IMG/VR virus record: IMGVR_UViG_3300042938_001493
Coordinates: 1 to 25,656 of that record
Origin: a virus
Length of the DNA stretch: 25,656 bases
Direction: 5' to 3' (one strand)
In this document: positions 20,068-25,656 of the stretch, piece after piece
Position numbering within the stretch: the first letter of the stretch is position 1
Layout of the letters: each line of letters starts with the position of its first letter
The notes under the pieces: model-generated
The model's database searches: none
Told to the model about the DNA's origin: nothing
What the model saw: the letters and a program-made list of their open reading frames with translations, nothing else
Translations under genes and position numbers: made by a program

Positions 20068-20586
20068 TTATGTATAATTTAAACCATTATTCCAATAAAC
20101 ATTAGTACCATCATAAACAAACGATAGTATATCAATTGAATTAGGAGTTCCAGTCAAACCTAAAGTACCAGAACCATTACCTACAACTAAATGGTTTGTA
20201 GAACTACCATTTAAATTACCAAGTGTTATTCCATAACCACCAACAACATCTTGTTGAATGATTAATGTACCATAATCACCATTTCTAACATTATTTAAAT
20301 CTATTGTTGTATTACCAGTTAAAATAATTTTATAATTAGTACTATTACCACTAATATCCCAAGTAAAACTTGTTGTTGATGGTTCTATATAAAACTCATC
20401 TATAGTATTACCACCTCCGGCTAATACTTGCCAAGTTCCATTACCATCAACATCAGAAGTTAATACATAACCATCTGTAGCTCCAGAGGTCATTTGGAAA
20501 CTTGTTACCACTGTTTTTTCAGAAATATTTAAATCACCAGTAATCGTTTGACTAGGTAAATTATTTATTATGTATTTTGTTACCAT
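20068..20586 (-). CDS. Short tail fibre protein
   Basis: This 172-residue protein starts MVTKYIINNLPSQTITGDLN. It has GATDGYVLTSDVDGNGTWQV (35-54), the same 'GY-x-L-T-S-D/N-x-x-G-N-x-W' unit seen in the 950-residue fibre. The C-terminal beta domain reads NGDYGTLIIQQDVVGGYGIT and SIDILSFVYDGTNVYWNNGL. This 'YGTLIIQQD..GG' / 'DILSFVYDGTNVYW' pair is a recurrent fibre-tip module in phages. Only a short shaft links it to the attachment part, so it may be a short tail fibre. It lies 13 nt after the Cys-rich gene, with an A-rich leader. Confidence 0.7.
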   Translation of the reverse strand: MVTKYIINNLPSQTITGDLNISEKTVVTSFQMTSGATDGYVLTSDVDGNGTWQVLAGGGNTIDEFYIEPSTTSFTWDISGNSTNYKIILTGNTTIDLNNVRNGDYGTLIIQQDVVGGYGITLGNLNGSSTNHLVVGNGSGTLGLTGTPNSIDILSFVYDGTNVYWNNGLNYT

Positions 20587-20599
20587 TTTTTTTCTTTAT

Positions 20600-22198
20600 T
20601 TAACAAATTTTAGTGTTATATTTATTTTTTTCCGTTTTATAATTACATCTTAATTGGGTGACATCTAAAGGCTCAGAGTAAAATCTAAACTTAGAAATCC
20701 CCCCCATAAAACTCCCAGCGAAATTTTCTTGTATTGGTAAATCATAATCTTTTGGGTCAGGACCACCAAATGTTCTTGTTTCAATTAAACCTTGTGTACC
20801 ACCACCTAAACTCATAGTGTATGGAACACCTAATTGTTTTTCTGGCCAATCATCCAAACCTTTAGGTATCATTTCTTTAACAACTCTAACTCTATATTTC
20901 AAATAACCATCAATATAAAATGATAGTTGACCAGGTCTTGAACAATATTGTGGATTTAATGGACTACAAGGGCAATCTAATTTATCTTCCGGTATCATAT
21001 AATCCGCGTCATATCTAACTACAACATGAACCCATTTATCTGATGAGACCATACCTGACATTGAATATGATTCTTCAACAGTATAACCGGTAACATAAGT
21101 ACCACCACTTGTTCTACAACATTCAATAGTTGAACCGGAACATTGACCACTAAAAGATAATTTACGATATCCTATACTACCATCATCTCTAATTCTAAAC
21201 CCTATTATATTGTCTACAACATCAGTGATATAGTCCTTTTCACCATAATATGGATATGAACCGGTATCTGTACATTCACAAACAGAACATTGACAAGTAT
21301 CACAAGTTTGATTATCACAATTTTTTAAAGTGTAATATAAAAATGGATTCATCCCACTCATAGCGTCTGTATGTAAAATAGGTGGGTTTAATGTATGTCC
21401 ACTATCTAAACAAGTTGTATGACCAGTTTCTCCGGAGAAAAAATCCCAAAATTTATTTTCAGCTCTTAACCCCATAGTATGAAAAAATCCGTTATTATTA
21501 GGGTAAATACTATTTAATATATTGTTAGGTATTATAGGGTTAGAATCTTTTTTTAACCAAAATTCTGATGTCCAACCAACACTAAATTTATTAGGTAAAA
21601 CTTGATAATCAATTACTGGATTTGGTAATTCTGGTGGTGGACAACTACAACCATTAGTACAAACATTATCTAAACAATCATTATCGTGAGGAATACAATC
21701 TAAAAATTTATTATCACTTATTTTTTTAATAGGATAATTTTCAAGTTTATAAAACCCTTGATAAAACCCACCATTAAACTGACTGTAATTACCAGAACAA
21801 TCTCCAGTAAATATAATTGGATATTCATATGTGCTACCCGTTACTTGGGTCATATAGAATCTAGGATCTCCACTAGTGATGTATAAAGTTTCACCGGTTA
21901 AATTTGGTACAAACCCATTATCAACACCAGTTAAACCAATATCACATAATGTCAAGCCAGATTTAGGTAAAATGGCGTCTTTCCATGTGGTTAAACTATA
22001 AATTGTGCGACCACTAACACAATCACTATCATTAAAATCAAAATAAACTAAAAGTGTATCACCTGAAATTATATTATTACAGTATAGTGTAGTATGATCA
22101 TACCCTCTCATGTCAGAACTTAATACTAAATCCCAATAATTAACATTAGTTAATCTTAACCTTAAATTTTTAAACGCATAATTGTTAACTATACTCAT
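20600..22198 (-). CDS. Cysteine-rich virion adhesin with LamG-like region
   Basis: This 532-residue protein has about 24 cysteines, unusual for a cytoplasm-assembled virion part. They cluster at 168-186 (C-x6-C-x4-C-x3-C-x-C), 294-309 (CDNQTCDTCQCSVCEC) and 409-419 (CPCSPLNPQYC). Between them are LamG-like strands: KFSVGWTSEFWLKKDSNPII, IIGFRIRDDGSIGYRKLSFS, SDKWVHVVVRYDADY ('W.H' strand) and GQLSFYIDGYLKYRVRVVKE ('FYIDG'). The end SFMGGISKFRFYSEPLDVTQ is a standard LamG closing strand. The Cys pattern could bind zinc or form disulphides after release. It heads the group 22198-19200. The role is probably host attachment; the C-terminal half is a plausible lectin and the N-terminal half is unidentified. 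Confidence 0.7.
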   Translation of the reverse strand: MSIVNNYAFKNLRLRLTNVNYWDLVLSSDMRGYDHTTLYCNNIISGDTLLVYFDFNDSDCVSGRTIYSLTTWKDAILPKSGLTLCDIGLTGVDNGFVPNLTGETLYITSGDPRFYMTQVTGSTYEYPIIFTGDCSGNYSQFNGGFYQGFYKLENYPIKKISDNKFLDCIPHDNDCLDNVCTNGCSCPPPELPNPVIDYQVLPNKFSVGWTSEFWLKKDSNPIIPNNILNSIYPNNNGFFHTMGLRAENKFWDFFSGETGHTTCLDSGHTLNPPILHTDAMSGMNPFLYYTLKNCDNQTCDTCQCSVCECTDTGSYPYYGEKDYITDVVDNIIGFRIRDDGSIGYRKLSFSGQCSGSTIECCRTSGGTYVTGYTVEESYSMSGMVSSDKWVHVVVRYDADYMIPEDKLDCPCSPLNPQYCSRPGQLSFYIDGYLKYRVRVVKEMIPKGLDDWPEKQLGVPYTMSLGGGTQGLIETRTFGGPDPKDYDLPIQENFAGSFMGGISKFRFYSEPLDVTQLRCNYKTEKNKYNTKIC

Positions 22199-22203
22199 AC
22201 CAT

Positions 22204-22211
22204 ATAAATAT
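22204..22211 (-). promoter_or_regulatory. ATATTTAT leader element close to the start codon
   Basis: The minus strand reads TTAATATTTATATGG, only 5 nt upstream of the ATG at 22198. This spacing is too short for a -10 box feeding that ATG, so it argues against a simple promoter role here. Confidence 0.2.
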
Positions 22212-22222
22212 TAACTTAATGG

Positions 22223-22468
22223 TTAAATAGAATAAATAATTGATTCAACTATAGATTTTTGACTTGGTGTTAAATTGGCGATAAACCAATCTTTTTTTGA
22301 TATAATTTCTAAATGTTTTTTATTATCAACAATCCTATTAACATCATTTTCTGTTTTATTGGGGATGTTATTTAAATTATTGATTAAATTAACACTATCA
22401 AATGTTGATGATATTAATTTTTGTATATCATCTTCTGTTAATATTATTTCAAGTGGATTTAGTTTCAT
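22223..22468 (-). CDS. Small helical protein, unknown function
   Basis: This 81-residue protein starts MKLNPLEIILTEDDIQKLIS and is helical throughout, ending NKKHLEIISKKDWFIANLTP then SQKSIVESIIYSI. The 'HLEI ... W-x-x-x-x-L-T-P-x-Q-x-x-x-x-x-x-I' ending recalls small accessory proteins next to phage structural genes, but no family can be named. It sits 23 nt after the 552-residue fibre and 24 nt before the Cys-rich gene, in the same operon. It may be a fibre-assembly chaperone or a structural linker. Low-content call. Confidence 0.55.
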   Translation of the reverse strand: MKLNPLEIILTEDDIQKLISSTFDSVNLINNLNNIPNKTENDVNRIVDNKKHLEIISKKDWFIANLTPSQKSIVESIIYSI

Positions 22469-22491
22469 ATTTGTAATTTAATTTTTAATTA

Positions 22492-24150
22492 TTAGAATGT
22501 TGATAAACCAGATCTTTTCCAGCCAACTGATGTTTTGATGTATATGTAACTATCATCCCAAGCTGTATCACCTTGACTACCATTACTATCTGTAGTACCA
22601 GTTGGTGTATATTGAATTTCCAATCTTAATTGACTAAAACCACTAAGACCTATTAAATGTAATGTTGAGGTTGGTGTACTTATACCTATACCAACATTTA
22701 TAACACCATTACCTAATACCATTGAATCGTTTTGATCAACAATGGCGTTATAACCTACAGCGGTAGCGTTTGTTAAGTTGGTGGTGATACAATCACTACC
22801 TAAACCTAAAAAAGTGTTATAATTACCTGTAGTGTTACTAAGTCCAGAACCCCAACCTATTGATGTGTTACCTAAACCTATTGTATTACCACCTAAAGCA
22901 CCATAACCAATACCAGTATTTATGTTACCAGTGGTATTAGAAGTTATAGATTGATTCCCTATACCAGTATTTTGATAACCAGTAGTATTTTGGAATAAAG
23001 AGTAGTGACCAGCAGAAACATTTTCATAACCACTAACATTATCATGTAACGCATATATCCCTAACCCAGTATTAACATAACCATCAATATTACTAGGTAT
23101 AGAATTATAACCTATTCCAGTATTACCATAACCAATAGTATTACTTTGTAAAGAACCAGAACCAATGGCCGTATTACCACCATTTATAGTGTTTGATTCT
23201 AATGAATAAGTACCAATGGCAGTATTATCAATACCAGTACTATTACTTTTAAGTGCGTAAGTACCAAGACCAGTATTGGAATAACCTATAGTATTAGCAC
23301 TTAACACTTCACTACCAAAACCAGTATTTCTAATACCAGTGGAGTTATAAAATAAAACATCCTTACCTCCAGCTGTATTTGTCACATATGTTGTACCAGT
23401 TGAGCCGACATCACTACCACCAGTACCAAATGTTAAACCTTTTATATATAAATCTCTTATCAAAGATAAAATTCCTTTAATACAAACATCCGATAAACAA
23501 CCCCCAGAAATTACAAAGTCCAATGGTCGCCAAATAGCGTCACCATTTGAGTTAGATGATATTAAGACGTAATCGGTATTCGCCCCATCAATAATGGTTA
23601 AACGATCTGTTTGGGTTCTACCCTTAACTTCATTCCAAGTTGTTGAACCAGACTTTAAAAACCACCAAGGGTATGTTGTTCCGGAAAGGTAGTTTAATAC
23701 ATTAGTGAAAGTTCCCCCTGAAAACTCACCTGGAGAATATTCATCTAGGTTTGTTGGTGTCATATCAAAAGACACACCACTATAATAGATGTCAAAACTA
23801 TTACCATCAACGATTATAGTATTAGTTATACTAAAAGCGTCAACATGTTGAGTTAGTCCACTATTAGAAGCCGTTATCGCGGATAAATAAGGTCCGGCAA
23901 TATCCATATTACTATCATTAAAATAAAAAGTGGTACTACCGGTAGTACCTGTGAAAGTCCCATTAATTATTGGTCCGTAAGTCGCAGTAATACCGGTACT
24001 AGTATTATCTAACCCTAAAGGTAGGTCTAAATAGTCTGTCCCTAAAATAGTATATTGTTGGACATTAACAGAACCTGAAAGTGTACCATCAGTATTTGGA
24101 TATTCTTTTATCTGTGACGAAAAATTAACTTGTGTTCTAAAATTACTCAT
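22492..24150 (-). CDS. 552-residue fibre with 17-residue YadA-head repeats
   Basis: The N-terminal third (1-215) is a folded fibre region containing NVLNYLSGTTYPWWFLKSGS and VKGRTQTDRLTIIDGANTDY, then a 'DYVLISSNSNGDAIWRP' unit. Residues 272-455 are about eleven 17-residue repeats (GYSNTGLGTYALKSNST, GIDNTAIGTYSLESNTI and so on). These are followed by NATAVGYNAIVDQNDSMVLG, NVGIGISTPTSTLHLIG (485-501) and a short C-terminal domain ending SYIYIKTSVGWKRSGLSTF. The repeats match YadA-head trimeric beta-rolls, and the C-terminal 'W.dSYIYI.....WkRs.l' ending is a known fibre-tip pattern. It heads the minus-strand adhesin block and faces a divergent plus-strand set. Role: trimeric adhesin. Confidence 0.8.
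   Translation of the reverse strand: MSNFRTQVNFSSQIKEYPNTDGTLSGSVNVQQYTILGTDYLDLPLGLDNTSTGITATYGPIINGTFTGTTGSTTFYFNDSNMDIAGPYLSAITASNSGLTQHVDAFSITNTIIVDGNSFDIYYSGVSFDMTPTNLDEYSPGEFSGGTFTNVLNYLSGTTYPWWFLKSGSTTWNEVKGRTQTDRLTIIDGANTDYVLISSNSNGDAIWRPLDFVISGGCLSDVCIKGILSLIRDLYIKGLTFGTGGSDVGSTGTTYVTNTAGGKDVLFYNSTGIRNTGFGSEVLSANTIGYSNTGLGTYALKSNSTGIDNTAIGTYSLESNTINGGNTAIGSGSLQSNTIGYGNTGIGYNSIPSNIDGYVNTGLGIYALHDNVSGYENVSAGHYSLFQNTTGYQNTGIGNQSITSNTTGNINTGIGYGALGGNTIGLGNTSIGWGSGLSNTTGNYNTFLGLGSDCITTNLTNATAVGYNAIVDQNDSMVLGNGVINVGIGISTPTSTLHLIGLSGFSQLRLEIQYTPTGTTDSNGSQGDTAWDDSYIYIKTSVGWKRSGLSTF
22786..23337 (-). repeat. 51-bp period repeat array encoding YadA-head units
   Basis: About eleven units of 17 codons, each close to 'G-x-x-N-T-(G/A)-(I/L)-G-x-x-(A/S)-L-x-S-N-T-x'. 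DNA copies are diverged but keep AACCAGTATT-like blocks at 51-nt spacing, so slippage or recombination between units could change fibre length. Confidence 0.85.
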
Positions 24151-24169
24151 ATCAATATATCTTTATGTA

Positions 24170-24177
24170 ATAAATAT
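24170..24177 (-). promoter_or_regulatory. ATATTTAT leader element, minus side of divergent pair
   Basis: The minus strand reads AGATATTTATTAC, 19 nt upstream of the fibre gene starting at 24150. Confidence 0.4.
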
Positions 24178-24187
24178 CTTTATCAAC

Positions 24188-24195
24188 ATATTTAT
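24188..24195 (+). promoter_or_regulatory. ATATTTAT leader element, plus side of divergent pair
   Basis: The plus strand reads ACATATTTATC, 20 nt upstream of the ATG at 24216. The copy at 24170-24177 points the other way toward the divergent fibre gene, so the elements track transcription direction. Confidence 0.4.
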
Positions 24196-24215
24196 CATAA
24201 ATAAGTATTGAACCT

Positions 24216-24854
24216 ATGAAAATTTTAACTAAAAAAGATTTAAAAAAAGAATTTCACACCAAAAAGGTTGTGAATGATACTAAAAAAAAGGTAAAAATTA
24301 TTGACGAATTAGTTGATGAGGATGGTGGGTTAGTAGATGGTGATGAAAATAGTGGTACAGATAAAATAACTACCGGTTGGAATAATCCCCAAACAAGTAG
24401 AGAATTTTCAAGAAAAACATCCCAAGGTCCAAGATTTTATTATAACTCTAGATATGGGCGTCAATTTTATAAAGAAAGTGTTGAAGATAAAACAAAGGGT
24501 GATCTTGATACTATCGCTGAGAATAAGGTAAAAAATATGATTGAAGATATTATGAGAAGAAGTTCTTATGATGATAATGATTTTGTTAGTAATTATGATA
24601 ATTATGAAGTTTCATCAAGAAATGAAAACATACCATTATTTACTGAATTAAAAGATAAACATCAAAAACCTATCTTAGCGAGAAAAACTTTATTTTTGGG
24701 TGATTTAATGAAAAAAGAATCTGTTACCGGTGAGGAATTAGCGATTATATTAAATCATTTATTGAATATGATCCCAAATGTAGAAATACCAGATGACTAT
24801 AAAGAAGAATTGATAAATAAAATTAGTAATGGCGAATTCAAAACTAAGAAATAA
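24216..24854 (+). CDS. Hydrophilic protein of unknown function
   Basis: This 212-residue protein starts MKILTKKDLKKEFHTKKVVN. It is highly charged, with a Lys-rich N-terminus and an acidic stretch (DELVDEDGGLVDGDENSGTD, 30-49). Then come an aromatic Arg/Tyr region (TSQGPRFYYNSRYGRQFYKE), helical sequence and a C-terminal helix (MIPNVEIPDDYKEELINKIS). No membrane segment or recognised motif. The layout is reminiscent of internal or scaffold-type phage proteins, which is only a guess. It is the first of a plus-strand set, and its last 26 nt overlap the next gene in another frame. Confidence 0.6.
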   Translation: MKILTKKDLKKEFHTKKVVNDTKKKVKIIDELVDEDGGLVDGDENSGTDKITTGWNNPQTSREFSRKTSQGPRFYYNSRYGRQFYKESVEDKTKGDLDTIAENKVKNMIEDIMRRSSYDDNDFVSNYDNYEVSSRNENIPLFTELKDKHQKPILARKTLFLGDLMKKESVTGEELAIILNHLLNMIPNVEIPDDYKEELINKISNGEFKTKK

Positions 24855-25242
24855 AAAATATAAATTACCTAAAGACCTAAGTGAAATTATGGGTTCAGAG
24901 GATATTTCATATGAGTATTTAAAGAAAATTAAAAATCATTATGAAAAAATAGATCCTACTTGTAAAAAGTATGGTGGTGATAGTATGAAAAATTTTGTTG
25001 AAAATAATTTAAAAAGTGATCGAAGTGGTATTAAATTAAAATCTAAAATTAAGAGTGAGTATGGTTTAGGTAATGGATTTAAGAAAACACATAGTAAAGA
25101 TAAAAATAATTTTGATTTAACTAATTCTGGTATTAAACCAACAAAAGTAGCTAACACATCTGATAGAATATTTAATGATGAAGCTATTTATGAAGAGATA
25201 GAACGAATCAAAAAACTAATAATATATGAAAGTAAAATTTAA
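24829..25242 (+). CDS. Lysine-rich small protein, unknown function
   Basis: This 137-residue protein starts MANSKLRNKKYKLPKDLSEI. It is very basic in the middle (LKSDRSGIKLKSKIKSEYGL, GNGFKKTHSKDKNNFD) and ends in an amphipathic helix (AIYEEIERIKKLIIYESKI). I have a sense that 'E-I-x-R-I-K-x-L' endings recur in proteins of large Bacteroidota phages, which could make it a shared tag. The start lies inside the previous gene (26-nt overlap). Another in-frame Met at about residue 21 would avoid the overlap, so the start is uncertain. No family recognised. Confidence 0.6.
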   Translation: MANSKLRNKKYKLPKDLSEIMGSEDISYEYLKKIKNHYEKIDPTCKKYGGDSMKNFVENNLKSDRSGIKLKSKIKSEYGLGNGFKKTHSKDKNNFDLTNSGIKPTKVANTSDRIFNDEAIYEEIERIKKLIIYESKI

Positions 25243-25247
25243 TTAAA

Positions 25248-25607
25248 ATGTCAAGATTAGAAGAAATCGGAAAAGAACAAAGGGATAAATTAGCCCCTAA
25301 GAATGTGTATAATAGTAGTGATAATGCTAAAAATTATTCATCTACACATCCAAACTCAAAAGCTCATGATCACGGATCGGACGATCCACGAGATTTAAAA
25401 GGTAAAGGTACTGGTATTTATTTAGATACTAATCCAGATAACATCACAGGTGCTGGTGGGTATCAAGATATCTTTGGAAATGACTCGGACATTAGTACTG
25501 GTAGGATTAATAATCTTAAGGGTAATAAATATAAAAATGGTTCTGGTAATGAATACACACAACCAATTATTGGTGCTAATATAAATCAGTACGTTAACCC
25601 TGGATAA
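25248..25607 (+). CDS. Small Gly/Asn/Asp-rich protein, unknown function
   Basis: This 119-residue protein starts MSRLEEIGKEQRDKLAPKNV. After a short helix it becomes turn-rich (SAxxAxDHGSDDPRDLKGKG-type sequence at about 37-55, then GTGIYLDTNPDNITGAGGYQ) and ends IIGANINQYVNPG. It is low in hydrophobics, so it may be partly disordered or a virion decoration. It follows the previous gene by 5 nt and has an A-rich leader (AATTAAA). It could be an internal virion protein. No family recognised. Confidence 0.6.
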   Translation: MSRLEEIGKEQRDKLAPKNVYNSSDNAKNYSSTHPNSKAHDHGSDDPRDLKGKGTGIYLDTNPDNITGAGGYQDIFGNDSDISTGRINNLKGNKYKNGSGNEYTQPIIGANINQYVNPG

Positions 25608-25619
25608 AAATTTTTTACA

Positions 25620-25656
25620 ATGAAACTTTACGAATCGTTAAAAAGTCTTATATTAG
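25620..25656 (+). CDS. Start of a further plus-strand gene (runs off the window)
   Basis: An ATG 12 nt after the preceding stop opens a frame beginning MKLYESLKSLIL that continues to the right edge. The spacing and the A/T-rich leader are like those of its neighbours. Short N-termini of this type (MKLYE-x-L) are common in phage proteins. Too short to assign. Confidence 0.55.
   Translation, partial: MKLYESLKSLIL

Noticed and set aside
4030-22211. T4-type late promoter TATAAATA (near 4029, 15352 and 22203, plus strand)
   Set aside because: These matches lie on the strand opposite to the adjacent genes and would drive antisense transcription; the sense-strand reading ATATTTAT fits the gene directions better.

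Overview
This window looks like part of the genome of a large, AT-rich tailed phage, probably a contractile-tailed phage infecting a member of the Bacteroidota. Three things point there. A family B DNA polymerase, an SNF2-type helicase and a glutaredoxin lie beside a long array of tail-fibre and adhesin genes. Start codons are preceded by A/T-rich leaders rather than Shine-Dalgarno sequences, as is usual in Bacteroidota. Many fibre proteins carry modules typical of Bacteroidota and their phages (VGIG-x-TP-x-KL signatures, 17-residue YadA-like head repeats, LamG-like domains and a DUF3494 ice-binding-like module). Host assignment is inference. I saw no tRNA, rRNA, integrase, reverse transcriptase or CRISPR array.

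Layout. Positions 1-4557 (minus strand) hold two fibre genes separated by a GIY-YIG homing endonuclease, a small fibre-like protein and two putative neck/baseplate proteins. Positions 4613-6675 (plus) encode an SNF2 helicase and a glutaredoxin that overlap by 4 nt. A small minus-strand gene (6678-6989) and a plus-strand virion-type protein with a Gly-rich loop (7031-8185) follow. A strong hairpin then separates that gene from the convergent DNA polymerase gene (8224-11433), whose catalytic motif C is split by a 154-residue mini-intein. Positions 11494-24150 (minus) are an almost unbroken run of adhesin, fibre and accessory genes in tight operons. They include three tandem LamG paralogues, a cysteine-rich 532-residue protein, and two fibres with YadA-like repeats. 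One of those fibres (950 aa) ends in a module resembling Bacteroidota ice-binding (DUF3494) proteins. It is followed by a 48-residue helical ORF and a 151-residue protein that repeats the last part of the module. Positions 24216-25656 (plus) hold three unrecognised proteins and the start of a fourth.

Regulation. An 8-mer ATATTTAT, often ACATATTTAT(A/C), lies just upstream of most operon heads and reads in the direction of transcription on either strand, including at divergent junctions. It is a candidate phage promoter or other leader element. A 16-bp palindrome containing it occurs twice. The polymerase gene instead has a TAnnTTTG box like the Bacteroidota -7 element.

The best candidates for something undescribed are the ice-binding-like module shared by two adjacent genes of the fibre operon, the ATATTTAT leader element, and the lectin/adhesin array as a whole. 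All family assignments are from reading the translated sequence and from memory, with no database search.
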